This document shows, piece by piece, positions 16,576 through 25,482 of a stretch of 64,000 nucleotides of DNA. The first letter of the stretch is position 1. Each line of letters begins with the position of its first letter. The stretch covers positions 1 through 64,000 of the forward strand of contig DASZRO010000035.1 in assembly GCA_035550055.1 (NCBI GenBank), given 5' to 3'. The notes under the pieces were generated by a model. The model did no database searches and had not been told where the DNA came from. It worked only from the letters and a program-made list of their open reading frames with translations. The translations under genes were made by a program, and so were the position numbers. The stretch is from Mycobacteriales bacterium. Its GTDB lineage: Bacteria; Actinomycetota; Actinomycetes; JAFAQI01.

Positions 16576-17376
16576 GTGACCGATGCTTTGAGTGACTTCA
16601 CGCGCGAGCCCTTCACGGCCGACGGCAAGACCAAGGACATCTACCGCAAGGGCGACGGCCCGGCGGTGATCGTCATCTCCGAGATCCCGGGCATCACGCC
16701 GAAGGTCGCCGACTTCGCCCGCATGGTCGTCGACCGCGGCTGTACGGCGGTGATGCCGCACCTGTTCGGCGAGCCCGGCAAGGACATCTCGATGGGGTAC
16801 ACGCTGAACACGCTGGCCAAGCTGTGCATCTCCAGCGAGTTCACCAAGATGGCGACGAAGCAGTCGGGCAAGGTCACGACGTGGCTGCGGGCGCTCGCCC
16901 GCTCGGAGCACGAGCGCTGCGGCGGGCCCGGGGTAGGCGTGGTGGGCATGTGCTTCACCGGCGGCTTCGCGCTCGGGATGATGGTCGACGCACCGGTCGT
17001 CGCGCCGGTGTTGAGCCAGCCGTCGGTGCCGTTCCCGTTCGGGTCACGCCGCAAGGCCGACCTCGGGATCTCTGACGCGGAGCTGGCCGTGGTCAAGCAG
17101 AAGGTCGCGCAGGGCGGTTGCGTCATGGGGCTTCGCTTCACCGGCGACCCGATGGCGCCGGCGGACCGGTTCGCGACATTGCGTCGCGAGCTCGGTGACG
17201 GCTTCATCGGGGTCGAGCTCGACTCTTCGGAGTCGAACCCGCACGGGCACCCGAAGGGCGCACACTCGGTCCTCACCGAGCACCTGGTCGACCAGCCTGG
17301 TACTCCGACCCGAGAGGCGCTCGACCAGGTGCTCGACTTCTTCACCGACCGTCTCGGCGTAACCGCAGTCCGATGA
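16576..17376 (+). CDS. dienelactone hydrolase-family protein
   Basis: A 266-residue alpha/beta hydrolase of the dienelactone hydrolase group. The nucleophile is Cys126 in GMCFTGG, as in true dienelactone hydrolases; the acid is probably the Asp in FTGDPMAPADRF and the His lies in GHPKGAHSVL. The family opens lactone or enol-ester rings, for example after catechol cleavage, and relatives act on bulky esters. No ring-cleavage dioxygenase is obvious in the window, so the substrate is unknown. The GTG start follows a 38-base gap after the ligase; the stop overlaps the next gene (ATGA). Confidence 0.82.
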   Translation: MTDALSDFTREPFTADGKTKDIYRKGDGPAVIVISEIPGITPKVADFARMVVDRGCTAVMPHLFGEPGKDISMGYTLNTLAKLCISSEFTKMATKQSGKVTTWLRALARSEHERCGGPGVGVVGMCFTGGFALGMMVDAPVVAPVLSQPSVPFPFGSRRKADLGISDAELAVVKQKVAQGGCVMGLRFTGDPMAPADRFATLRRELGDGFIGVELDSSESNPHGHPKGAHSVLTEHLVDQPGTPTREALDQVLDFFTDRLGVTAVR

Positions 17377-18173
17377 GCGACGTCGTCGCCGCCGTACAGC
17401 GGGACGGCTACGCGATCATCGAGAACGCGTTCCCGACTGATCTCGCCGACGAGCTGCGCGAAGACCTCGATCGTCTCGAGCACGAGCTCGGTGTCGTTGC
17501 GTCGGACAACGACTTCGAAGGATTGAAGACGCTACGGATCTACAACCTGTTGGCGCGCGGCGCGCTGTATCGACAGATCCCGACGTGGTCCACCGTGCTG
17601 CCGATCGTCGAAGGCGTCCTCGACGCCGGTTGCCTGATCTCCTCGCTGTCCTCGATCGTCATCTGCCCCGGGGAGACGGCGCAGCCGATCCACAGCGACG
17701 ACATCCTGATCCCGCTGCCGAAGCCGCACCCGCCGCTGGTCTGCAACACGATGTGGGCCATCACAGACTTCACGGAGCAGAACGGCGCCACCCGCCTCGT
17801 ACCGGGATCGCATCTCGAACCGAGCCCGACGTACGGCGGCGACTACCCCACGATCCCGGCCGAGATGGCGAAGGGCAGCGTGCTCGTGTGGGACGGCGCA
17901 CTCTGGCACAACGGTGGCGCGAACCGCAGCGGCGAGCGGCGCTACGGCATCGCGATGAACTACTGCGCCGGCTACATCCGCCAGCAGGAGAACCAGCAGC
18001 TCGGGCTGCCCGCCGACCTCGTCCGCACGTTCTCGCCGCGCCTCCAGGAGCTGGTGGGATACGGCGTCTACAGCGGCCTCATCGGTCACATCGACAAGCA
18101 ACGCCCAGCCGACCTGCTCGCCGGCGACCGGCTACCCGACGCGATGGTCTGGGACGCGACCAGCAAGCGCTGA
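17373..18173 (+). CDS. phytanoyl-CoA dioxygenase-like (PhyH) oxygenase
   Basis: A 266-residue Fe(II)/2-oxoglutarate oxygenase of the PhyH family. The iron facial triad is visible as His107-x-Asp109 (PIHSDD) and His179 (LWHNGG), followed by a conserved RSGERRYG segment that binds 2-oxoglutarate. PhyH enzymes hydroxylate C-alpha of branched acyl-CoAs; bacterial relatives hydroxylate many small molecules. It is last in its operon, starting within the stop of the hydrolase gene, and is followed by a convergent gene only a few bases away. Confidence 0.82.
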   Translation: MSDVVAAVQRDGYAIIENAFPTDLADELREDLDRLEHELGVVASDNDFEGLKTLRIYNLLARGALYRQIPTWSTVLPIVEGVLDAGCLISSLSSIVICPGETAQPIHSDDILIPLPKPHPPLVCNTMWAITDFTEQNGATRLVPGSHLEPSPTYGGDYPTIPAEMAKGSVLVWDGALWHNGGANRSGERRYGIAMNYCAGYIRQQENQQLGLPADLVRTFSPRLQELVGYGVYSGLIGHIDKQRPADLLAGDRLPDAMVWDATSKR

Positions 18174-18178
18174 GCCGG

Positions 18179-19048
18179 TCACGCCATGACCTCGGCGAGG
18201 CGGTGAAACCGGTTCAACGCACCCGCCTCGCCGACCGGAGGCTGCTGCGGGGAGCGCCCGGTCAGGGAGTCGACCAGATCTCCGGCACGACCTGACACAT
18301 GTGACGTTGCCGCCCTCGGCGCGAAGCCGGCTGTGGCCGAGCCGTCGGCCGCGCACTCGACGTGCATCGTCTGGTCCAGATCGCTGATGTGCACGTCGTA
18401 CGCCGCCGCCGGATCGGTGGCAGCGTCCGCCTCCCGTGCGACACAGGCAAGAGCCAGAACGTAGCCGGTGACCACGGAAGCCTCGACCGGATCGCTGACC
18501 GGCGTCTCGGTCATCGGCAGCAGCAGGTCGCGCTCGTGCACCCAGGAGTCGAACAGGAAGTGGTTGAGGGACAAGTAGGCAGGCACGTTGCCGGCGGGCG
18601 CTTCAGCCAACCTGTCCCACCCGGTTTCGGCCAGCACTTCGCACTCCCGTTGCACCCGCTCATCCATGCCGGCCAACCGGTCGAGCAGGTCGCGTTGCGA
18701 CAGACCTCGGAACTGCTCCGCCGTCACTGCGGGTGTCTGCTGCGGGTCGAACCCTTGCAGCAAGCGGCTGGCTTCGCCCTTGCCGGCGAGATGGAGTGTG
18801 TACCCGAGGAACTGCGCTCCCGAGATCAGGTGCTGCACCAAGCCGGTCACATCCCACGCGGAGCACCGGGTCGGCGTCGACCACCGCGACGCCGGGAGCT
18901 CGCCGAGCCAGCCCCGCAGCCGGGCACGATGGGATCGCCAGGCGGCCTCGATCTGGGCAGGTTCGTTGGCGACGCGCATCGGCACACCGGCATCGCCGTA
19001 GTACTGCATGACCCGGGTCACGAAACCCCCAAAGCTGCGCGACGGCAC
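18179..19048 (-). CDS. DinB-fold mycothiol-dependent isomerase-family protein
   Basis: A 289-residue protein of the maleylpyruvate isomerase / mycothiol-dependent enzyme family. The N-terminal DinB four-helix bundle contains the typical WSTPTRCSAWDVTGLVQHL start and the metal-ligand His in SWVHERDLLLP; a small C-terminal sterol-carrier-like domain follows. These proteins usually use mycothiol as cofactor, supporting an actinobacterial host. The substrate is unknown. The start could be internal: Met at about 19009 or 18979 would fit the family better than the first codon. Convergent with the PhyH gene and divergent from the next one. Confidence 0.72.
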   Translation of the reverse strand: MPSRSFGGFVTRVMQYYGDAGVPMRVANEPAQIEAAWRSHRARLRGWLGELPASRWSTPTRCSAWDVTGLVQHLISGAQFLGYTLHLAGKGEASRLLQGFDPQQTPAVTAEQFRGLSQRDLLDRLAGMDERVQRECEVLAETGWDRLAEAPAGNVPAYLSLNHFLFDSWVHERDLLLPMTETPVSDPVEASVVTGYVLALACVAREADAATDPAAAYDVHISDLDQTMHVECAADGSATAGFAPRAATSHVSGRAGDLVDSLTGRSPQQPPVGEAGALNRFHRLAEVMA

Positions 19049-19116
19049 GAAGGCCCCCGCAGGCTATGCCCGCAGCGACCGCGGCTGTAGCGGGCTTCCC
19101 GCGTAGCGTTCGGAAA

Positions 19117-19509
19117 GTGGACGCACCCCTTGATCTTCCCGAGGAGTTCGTGAACCACGTCCGCGAGATCTGCCTTGCGCTACCGGAGGTGGCGACACGG
19201 GTCGACGAATCGCAATCCCCGGCGCGGTCGACGGCGTACGTGTTCGATGTCCGCCGGAGGCCGTTCTGCACACTCATCGCTGCGCAGAACCGCAACGGGC
19301 GAGCGAGGACGATGGTGGTCCTTCGAGCTCGCCCGGGTGAGCGAGCGGCGCTTATCGCCGCCGGCGCGCCGTTCTTCGCACCCCGAGGCGCGCCGGATCG
19401 GCTCGGCATCCTCGTGTCCGCCGGCACTGACTGGATGGAAGTGCGTGAGCTCGTCACCGAGAGCTACCGGCTCATCGCGCCGAAGAAGCTCACGGCCCTC
19501 ATCGACTAG
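19117..19509 (+). CDS. MmcQ/YjbR-family protein
   Basis: A 130-residue MmcQ/YjbR-like protein (CyaY-like fold). It opens with the typical EEFVNHVREICLALPEV segment and ends with ESYRLIAPKKLTALI. The family has a double-wing fold and is often annotated as DNA-binding, without a firm function. The GTG at 19117 starts at the conserved region; an ATG at 19066 would add 17 residues without homology. It appears to be a single gene between a divergent and a convergent neighbour, unrelated to the surrounding catabolic operons. Confidence 0.7.
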   Translation: MDAPLDLPEEFVNHVREICLALPEVATRVDESQSPARSTAYVFDVRRRPFCTLIAAQNRNGRARTMVVLRARPGERAALIAAGAPFFAPRGAPDRLGILVSAGTDWMEVRELVTESYRLIAPKKLTALID

Positions 19510-19539
19510 CGCCTCAGGCGGCTGCAGCGCCCACCGCGA

Positions 19540-19950
19540 CTACATGTCGGTCGGCAGGACCCAACCGGCGGACTGCTTCGTCATGGTGCGAGTTGCGACC
19601 ACGGCCTCGACGGGGAGGGCGCCATAGATGTGCGGGTATCGCTGCGACCCTCCCTCGAGGTTTTCAATCCGGATCTCCGACGGCACGAGAGTCGAATCGA
19701 TCTCGAGGAGCAGCAGCTCTTGGTCCCAGTCCCCATACACAACGTTCGCCACGCTGACGACCTGGTCGGCAAAGGAGCAGTGGATATAGCCGACATCGGC
19801 CAACGACTTGCCCCGGGTCGACTCGGTGAAGGTTCCGGCCCGCGTCGCCGTTCGCCAGGTGGTCGGCTCCGTGATGTGAAAGATGCGACGACCTGCCAAC
19901 ACCGCATCGCGGCTAGCCGCCGGTGGATCGATGTCCAAGAACCCCATCAC
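19540..19950 (-). CDS. DUF952-family protein
   Basis: A 136-residue protein with the DUF952 signature: RRIFHITEPTTW, then GYIHCSFADQVVSVAN, and EGGSQRYPHIYGALPVEAV. The function is unknown; relatives sit at the end of glutathione-transferase-like proteins or stand alone. The start is GTG 19950 or ATG 19947, with GAGGG upstream. The 196 bases between this gene and the next plus-strand gene hold a short CCGCC/GGCGG hairpin and the next promoter, and no convincing coding frame. Confidence 0.75.
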   Translation of the reverse strand: MMGFLDIDPPAASRDAVLAGRRIFHITEPTTWRTATRAGTFTESTRGKSLADVGYIHCSFADQVVSVANVVYGDWDQELLLLEIDSTLVPSEIRIENLEGGSQRYPHIYGALPVEAVVATRTMTKQSAGWVLPTDM

Positions 19951-20132
19951 CGCCCTCGATCTCTACTGACCGGAATCGCAACAGCTCGCGAAAGCCCGCC
20001 TTCGTGGGCGGCGATCAGCTCAGCGCAGCGACCGACATCCTCGACCCGCGCTGGGCGGACAACAAGCACAGCTCAGTATCGAAGCGCCGCGGTGCGGAAC
20101 GGTCCTGGCTGGAAATGAGAACGGCGCTCCCC

Positions 20133-20138
20133 TAGGGT
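20133..20138 (+). promoter_or_regulatory. -10 box of ligase-kinase operon
   Basis: TAGGGT fits TANNNT and ends eight bases before the GTG start codon, so the seven-gene transcript is probably leaderless. No TTGACA-like -35 box is clear, and no purine-rich ribosome-binding site precedes the GTG, which agrees with leaderless initiation. Confidence 0.5.
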
Positions 20139-20146
20139 TCCACGGT

Positions 20147-22789
20147 GTGACCGATGCGGCCGTCGTCGGGGTCGCCGAGCTTGTGGTCGCCCGCGCAGAC
20201 GACGGCGACGTCGGACTGCTGTACGGCGACCAGACGTGGACGTGGCGAGAGGTCGTCGCGGAGGCCAGCACCCGGGCCGCCTGGCTGCTCGCCACCCTCG
20301 ATCCGTCGAGGCCGCTCAACGTCGGACTGCTGCTCGACAACACCCCCGATTTCGTCTTCACGTTGTTCGGCGCCGCGCTCGCGGGAGCGAGCGTCGTCGG
20401 CATCAACTCGACCCGCCGCGGCGCCGAGTTGCAGCGCGACATCGACCACACCGACTGCCAGCTGGTGCTCACCGACCGCAGGCTCGCCGAGCTGCTCGAC
20501 ACGGCGCATCTACTGGTCGAGGACGTACCCTGGCGCGAGCACGCCGGCGCGCCGCTGCCCGCTGAGCTCCCGAACCCGTCGACGTTGCTGCTGCTGATCT
20601 TCACCTCAGGCTCGACGTCCGCGCCGAAGGCGGTCCGAAAGTCGTCCGGCCGGATCGCCGCCGACGCCAATCTCGGGTTCCCCAAGACCGACACCCTCTA
20701 CATCTCGATGCCGCTGATCCACGGCAACGCGTTGTTCGGTGCGCTGTTCCCCGCGCTGGCCGCCGGGGCGCGGATCGCGCTGCGCGACCGGTTCTCGGCC
20801 AGCGGCTGGCTCGACGACGTACGGCGCTACGACGCGAACTTCACCACCACCGTCGGTCGCGCACTGTCCTACCTCCTGGCGACCCCGCCCCGCCCGGAAG
20901 ACCGCGACCACAAGCTGCGCATCGTCCTCGCCCCGGAAAGCTCGCCGCGCGACGCGAGCGACTTCACCGCCCGGTTCGGCGTACCCGTCGTCACCGGCTA
21001 CGGCCAGAGCGAGGGCGGCATCACGTTGCTGCCGAGCCGCCGTCACGGCGCACTCGGCCGCGCCCCCCAAGGCACCGACATCGCGGTGGTCGACCAGGCG
21101 ACGGGCGAGGAGAAGGCAGTCGCCGACCTCGACGAGAACGGTCTGCTGCGCAACCCCGAGCAGGCGATCGGCGAGCTGGTACGCCGCGACTCGACCGGGG
21201 CCTTCGAGGGCTACTGGGCCAACTCCGAGGCGGACCGCAGCCGGCTCCGCGACGGCTGGTACTGGTCGGGAGACCTCGCCTACCGCGACGCCGATGGGGT
21301 GTTCTTCTTCGCCGGCCGCGCCGGCGACTGGATTCGCGTCGACTCGGAGAACTTCGCCTCCGCGCCGGTCGAGCGGATCATCGACCGGTACGACGACGTC
21401 GCCGCCGTCGCGGTCGTAGGGGTAGCCGACGCGCACAACGGCGACCAGGTGCTCGCCGCCATCCAGCTCGTCGACGGCGCCGAGTTCGACCCGGCGACGT
21501 TCGGCAAATGGCTCGCCGCGCAGCCCGATCTCGGCACGAAGTGGCTGCCGAAGTTCGTCCGGGTCTGCCGCACCCTGCCGACGGTGGCCCACGACAAGAC
21601 CGACCGGCAGCGCATCAAGCGCGAAGCGTGGGCGACCAGCGACCCGGTGTGGTGGCGACCGGACCGCGAGGCGTCCTACCAGCGGTTGACCGATGACGAC
21701 CGGACCGCGCTGTACGCCGAGTTCGAGGCGAACGACCGGCTCTCGCTGGCGCCGCAGCGACCTGCCGCGTCGCGCAGCCGGAAGGCGCTCGCCGCCGGCT
21801 TCGCGGCGTGGTTCGCCAGTCGCGACGGCGCCGCCCCGCAGGTCAGCGTCGAGCGACCGCAACCGGGGCTGTCCAGCGACACGCTGTTGCTCGAGGTCGA
21901 CGACGGCGTCGACGCAAGGAAGCGCTACGTCGCCCGGCTGCCACCGCAAGGCCCGGGCCTGTTCCCCGACTACGACCTCGCCCGGCAGGCGCACGTGCAA
22001 CGCGCGGTGCGCGACGCGGGCATCCCGGCGGCGCCGCTCATCGCGATGGAGACCGACCCGACGTGGGTGGGCTCGCCGTTCCTGCTGATGCCACGCGTCG
22101 CCGGTCGGACGCTCACCACCAGCCCGCCGTACCTCACTCACGGCTGGCTCGCTGAGGCGAGCCCGGGCGAGCAGGCCGCGACGTTCCGCCGGTTCGTGGA
22201 CATGCTGGCGCGCATCCACCAGCTCGACCTCGCCGTCGTCGCGGACGCGACGACCGGCGGCGGCCCGGACCTGGCGAGCGTCGTGGACTACTGGGAGGCC
22301 TACCTCGACTGGGCCACCGACGACGCCGACGGCACCGCGATCTACCGGGAGGCGATCGCGTGGTGCCGCGCCAACCTCCCGGCGACCACCCCGCCGACCG
22401 TCGTGTTGTGGGGCGACCCCCAGCTGCAGAACCTGGTCACCGGCGACGACGGCGAGATCGCGGCGGTGCTCGACTGGGAGATGTCCGGGCTCGGCCCGGC
22501 CGAGCTCGACGTCGCGTGGTTCCTGACACTGCACGAGCACGCCGCTGAGACTGCCGGCACCGACCTGCCCGGCTACCCGGGACGCGCGACGATCATCGAC
22601 TGGTACCAGGAAGCCGCCGGGCGCGAGCTCGCCGACCTGCACTTCTACGACGTCCTCGCCAACCTCCGCAGCGGAGCGATCGTCCAGCGCATCGGGGCGA
22701 TCATGGCGATGGCCGGCCACCCCGCGACCTGGACCGCCCACGTGCCACAGCCGCGCCACCTCCCGCACCTGATCGGCGTCGCGCCGTGA
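20147..22789 (+). CDS. acyl-CoA ligase fused to APH-like kinase
   Basis: An 880-residue two-domain protein. Residues 1 to about 530 are an ANL ligase: IFTSGSTSAPKAV (about 150-162), GYGQSEGG near 284, WSGDLAYRD near 373 and the catalytic-Lys region DKTDRQRIKRE near 482. Residues from about 560 to the end are an aminoglycoside-phosphotransferase/choline-kinase fold: a Brenner-type loop WGDPQLQN (about 755-762, Trp replacing the usual His) and LDWEMSGLGP (about 775) as the metal site. Relatives of this kinase domain occur in ACAD10/11, which phosphorylate 4-hydroxyacyl-CoAs, so a hydroxy acid activated and phosphorylated on one chain is a sensible inference. GTG start; stop overlaps the P450 gene (GTGA). 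Confidence 0.85.
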   Translation: MTDAAVVGVAELVVARADDGDVGLLYGDQTWTWREVVAEASTRAAWLLATLDPSRPLNVGLLLDNTPDFVFTLFGAALAGASVVGINSTRRGAELQRDIDHTDCQLVLTDRRLAELLDTAHLLVEDVPWREHAGAPLPAELPNPSTLLLLIFTSGSTSAPKAVRKSSGRIAADANLGFPKTDTLYISMPLIHGNALFGALFPALAAGARIALRDRFSASGWLDDVRRYDANFTTTVGRALSYLLATPPRPEDRDHKLRIVLAPESSPRDASDFTARFGVPVVTGYGQSEGGITLLPSRRHGALGRAPQGTDIAVVDQATGEEKAVADLDENGLLRNPEQAIGELVRRDSTGAFEGYWANSEADRSRLRDGWYWSGDLAYRDADGVFFFAGRAGDWIRVDSENFASAPVERIIDRYDDVAAVAVVGVADAHNGDQVLAAIQLVDGAEFDPATFGKWLAAQPDLGTKWLPKFVRVCRTLPTVAHDKTDRQRIKREAWATSDPVWWRPDREASYQRLTDDDRTALYAEFEANDRLSLAPQRPAASRSRKALAAGFAAWFASRDGAAPQVSVERPQPGLSSDTLLLEVDDGVDARKRYVARLPPQGPGLFPDYDLARQAHVQRAVRDAGIPAAPLIAMETDPTWVGSPFLLMPRVAGRTLTTSPPYLTHGWLAEASPGEQAATFRRFVDMLARIHQLDLAVVADATTGGGPDLASVVDYWEAYLDWATDDADGTAIYREAIAWCRANLPATTPPTVVLWGDPQLQNLVTGDDGEIAAVLDWEMSGLGPAELDVAWFLTLHEHAAETAGTDLPGYPGRATIIDWYQEAAGRELADLHFYDVLANLRSGAIVQRIGAIMAMAGHPATWTAHVPQPRHLPHLIGVAP

Positions 22790-24006
22790 GCCCGGCGGCG
22801 GAAACGGATGCGGCCGCGGTCCTGGACCCTGACACGTGGACGTCGGGCGCACCGTACGACGCACTCGCGCGGCTGCGTGCCACCGCTGCGGTCCACCGCG
22901 TCGAGCTCCCCGAGCTGCCATCGATCTGGCTGCTGACCCGGCACGCGGACGTGGTCCGGGTCAGCCGCGACGACGCCACGTTCAGCTCCTCGACCGGCAA
23001 CACCTTTGTCGAGGTGCCGGCCGCGGCGGACTCCGCGATGCTGCCCAGCCTCGACCCGCGGCGGCACACCACGATCCGCCGCCTGGTCAACCAGGCCTTC
23101 ACCGCGCGCAACGTCGCCCGGCTCGAAGACCGGCTGCGCACCACCGCGGCCGCGATCGTCGACCGGGTGCTCGACCTCGGCGAGTTCGACGCGGTTCCCG
23201 AGATCAGTGCCGAGATGTCGCTGCAGGTCATCGCCGAGGTGTTGGGCATCCCGCAGGAAGACCGGTTGCGGATCTTCGACTGGAGCAACGCGATCGGCAG
23301 CCTCGGCATCGAGGACCCCGACTACGCGCCCACGCCCACCGCCCTCGCCGAAGCGGGCATGGCGATGTTCGCCTACTGCCAGGAGCTCGTCGCCGAACGC
23401 CGGAAGGCGCCTCCGCGCGACGACATCATCGGTGCGCTGCTCGCCGCGCGGGTCGACGACGAGGCGCTCACCGACGCCCAGCTCAACGACTTCTTCCTGC
23501 TGCTGGCCGTCGCGGGCAACGAGACCACCCGCAACACACTCAGCCACTCGATCCACGCGCTCTCCCAGCACCCCGAGCAGCGCGAGCAGCTGGCGAACCG
23601 CGGCGCGACGACGCCGGCCGTCGTCGACGAGCTGCTGCGGTGGTCGACCCCGGTGCTGCACTTCCGCCGTACCGCCGCGGTCGACACCGAGATAGGCGGC
23701 GAGCACATCGAGGCGGGAGACTGGGTCGTCATGCACTACCTGTCGGCGAACCGCGACGAGCGGGTGTTCGACGACCCGCAACGCTTCGACGTCAACCGCG
23801 AACCCGGGCCGCACGTCGCCTTCGGCGGCCTCGGCACCCACTTCTGCCTCGGCGCCCAGCTGGCGAAGCTGGAAATCGCGGTGATGCTCGACGAGCTCTA
23901 CACCCGGGCGCCGCACCTCGTCGCGACCGAGCCCCCGAAGCGGCTGCGGTCGGCGTTCTTCCACGGGATCAAGTCGCTGCCGTGCCGCATCGAAGGAGCA
24001 GGATGA
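22786..24006 (+). CDS. cytochrome P450
   Basis: A 406-residue soluble class I P450. Seen: the I-helix AGNETT at 243-248, with Asn-Glu where many have Asp/His-Glu; the K-helix ExxR (Glu282-Arg285); and the haem-ligand loop FGGLGTHFCLG with Cys354. The WSTPVLHFRRTA segment resembles the actinobacterial sterol and terpene hydroxylases (CYP125/CYP142/CYP123 relatives), but the exact family cannot be fixed. It needs a ferredoxin and reductase; none is adjacent, and the only candidate reductase in the window is the FprA-like gene 35 kb away. The GTG overlaps the previous stop, and the stop overlaps the next ATG. Confidence 0.92.
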   Translation: MSPAAETDAAAVLDPDTWTSGAPYDALARLRATAAVHRVELPELPSIWLLTRHADVVRVSRDDATFSSSTGNTFVEVPAAADSAMLPSLDPRRHTTIRRLVNQAFTARNVARLEDRLRTTAAAIVDRVLDLGEFDAVPEISAEMSLQVIAEVLGIPQEDRLRIFDWSNAIGSLGIEDPDYAPTPTALAEAGMAMFAYCQELVAERRKAPPRDDIIGALLAARVDDEALTDAQLNDFFLLLAVAGNETTRNTLSHSIHALSQHPEQREQLANRGATTPAVVDELLRWSTPVLHFRRTAAVDTEIGGEHIEAGDWVVMHYLSANRDERVFDDPQRFDVNREPGPHVAFGGLGTHFCLGAQLAKLEIAVMLDELYTRAPHLVATEPPKRLRSAFFHGIKSLPCRIEGAG

Positions 24007-25460
24007 CCAGCACCGACCTCGTGGTCGTCGGGGTCGCGCAACAGACCGTCCGGCCACCGGGCCCGGCCCCCGAGCCGCTCGAGTGCTGGGAGCAGGTGGC
24101 GCGCGCCGCGGCCCAGGACGCCGGCGTCCCCGACCTGCTGGCCGCGATCGACTCGATCCAGATCGTGTACTGCCAGAGCTGGTCCTACGACGACCCGGTG
24201 GCGCGGCTGGCCGAACGGCTGGGCGCGTCACCGAAGCACCGGGTGTACTCCGGGATCGGCGGGACCGTCCCTCAGCTGCTCGTGTCGCAGACCGCCGAGG
24301 CGATGCGACGTGGCGAGCTCGACAGCGCGCTGATCGTCGCGGCGGAATGCCTCGCCACCAAGAAGGCGCTCAAGCGTGCCGGCGAGAAGCCGGCCTGGTC
24401 GCACCGGGAGACCGAGCGCTCCGCGTTCCCGTGGACGCCGCCGCCGGCGGTCGAGCTCGCCCATGAGGTCTTCCAGGCGTGGGAGACGTTCCCGCTGTGG
24501 GACACCGCGCGGCGCGCGGCGCGCGGAAGCGACCTCGGGTCCTACGCCCGGGAGATGGCCGAGGTCATGGCCGCGATGACGCCGGTCGCCGCGGCCAACC
24601 CATACGCCTGGAGCCCGGAAGAGCTCACCGTCGAGCAGGTCGAGACCGTCGACGCAAGCAACCGTTTCGTCGGCTGGCCCTACACCAAGTACGAGGTGTC
24701 GGTCATGGACGTCGACATGGCGGCGGCGCTGCTCGTCACGACGGTCGAGAAGGCGGACTCACTCGGCATCCCGCAGGACCGGCGGGTCCACCTCGCCGGC
24801 AGCGCGTACGCCGAGGACCCGGCCGGCATCGCCGAGCGGGAGGACATGTCCGCGTCCGCGGCCATGCGGGTCACCGGCCGCACCGCCCTCGACGCCGCGG
24901 GGATCACCCTCGCCGACGTCACCTGCTTCGACCTCTACTCCTGCTTCCCGTCGTCGCTGACGCTCGCTTGCGACGCCCTCGGCCTCGACCCGCTCGACCC
25001 GCGTGGGCTGACCGTCACCGGCGGGCTGCCGTTCGCCGGGGGCCCCGGCAGCGGGTACGGCGTACACGGCATCGCGACCGCCGTCGAACGGCTGCGCGCG
25101 GACGGCGGCCGCGCGTTCGTGACCGGCGTCGGCATGCACCTCCAAAAGCACGTCGCCGCGGTCTATCGCAGCGAGCCCGGCTGGACTCCGACGCCCGACG
25201 TCCAGCCAGAGGTCGATGCCGCCCAGGCACGGCGAAGCCTCGTCGACGCCTACGAAGGGCCCGCCACGGTTGCGGCATACACCGTCGCCCACGACCGCGA
25301 AGGTGCGCAGAACGCGCTGCTCGTCCTCGACGTGCCCGGTGGCCGCACCCTCGCCCGCGCGTTCGAGGCCGAGCTGCTCGACGACGCCAAGTCCCGCGAG
25401 CTGGTCGGCGAGACGGTCGCCGTCATCACCGACGGCAAGAAGAACACGGCGACCTGGTGA
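24003..25460 (+). CDS. thiolase-like protein (TLP1 type)
   Basis: A 485-residue thiolase-fold protein of the SCP2-thiolase-like group. The usual nucleophilic Cys loop is replaced by SGIGGTVPQ (about 82-90), with no Cys. The GHP loop region reads GGPGSGYGVHG, and the terminal CxG motif of thiolases is replaced by GVGMHLQKH. The final 70 residues (from YEGPATVAAY) resemble the additional C-terminal domain of mycobacterial thiolase-like protein 1. A normal thiolase reaction therefore seems unlikely; retro-aldol cleavage, acyl binding or a structural role are alternatives. ATG within the P450 stop. Confidence 0.82.
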   Translation: MTSTDLVVVGVAQQTVRPPGPAPEPLECWEQVARAAAQDAGVPDLLAAIDSIQIVYCQSWSYDDPVARLAERLGASPKHRVYSGIGGTVPQLLVSQTAEAMRRGELDSALIVAAECLATKKALKRAGEKPAWSHRETERSAFPWTPPPAVELAHEVFQAWETFPLWDTARRAARGSDLGSYAREMAEVMAAMTPVAAANPYAWSPEELTVEQVETVDASNRFVGWPYTKYEVSVMDVDMAAALLVTTVEKADSLGIPQDRRVHLAGSAYAEDPAGIAEREDMSASAAMRVTGRTALDAAGITLADVTCFDLYSCFPSSLTLACDALGLDPLDPRGLTVTGGLPFAGGPGSGYGVHGIATAVERLRADGGRAFVTGVGMHLQKHVAAVYRSEPGWTPTPDVQPEVDAAQARRSLVDAYEGPATVAAYTVAHDREGAQNALLVLDVPGGRTLARAFEAELLDDAKSRELVGETVAVITDGKKNTATW

Positions 25461-25482
25461 ACCGCTGCGTCATGGGCGACCG

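Noticed and set aside
19951-20146. Small plus-strand gene of about 70 codons in the gap
   Set aside because: No ribosome-binding site, no homology that I recognise, and it overlaps the next promoter.
20606-22921. Minus-strand open frame of 771 codons across the ligase-kinase gene
   Set aside because: Composition (Val/Arg/Asp/His repeats) is typical of antisense frames; the plus-strand protein has complete catalytic motifs.
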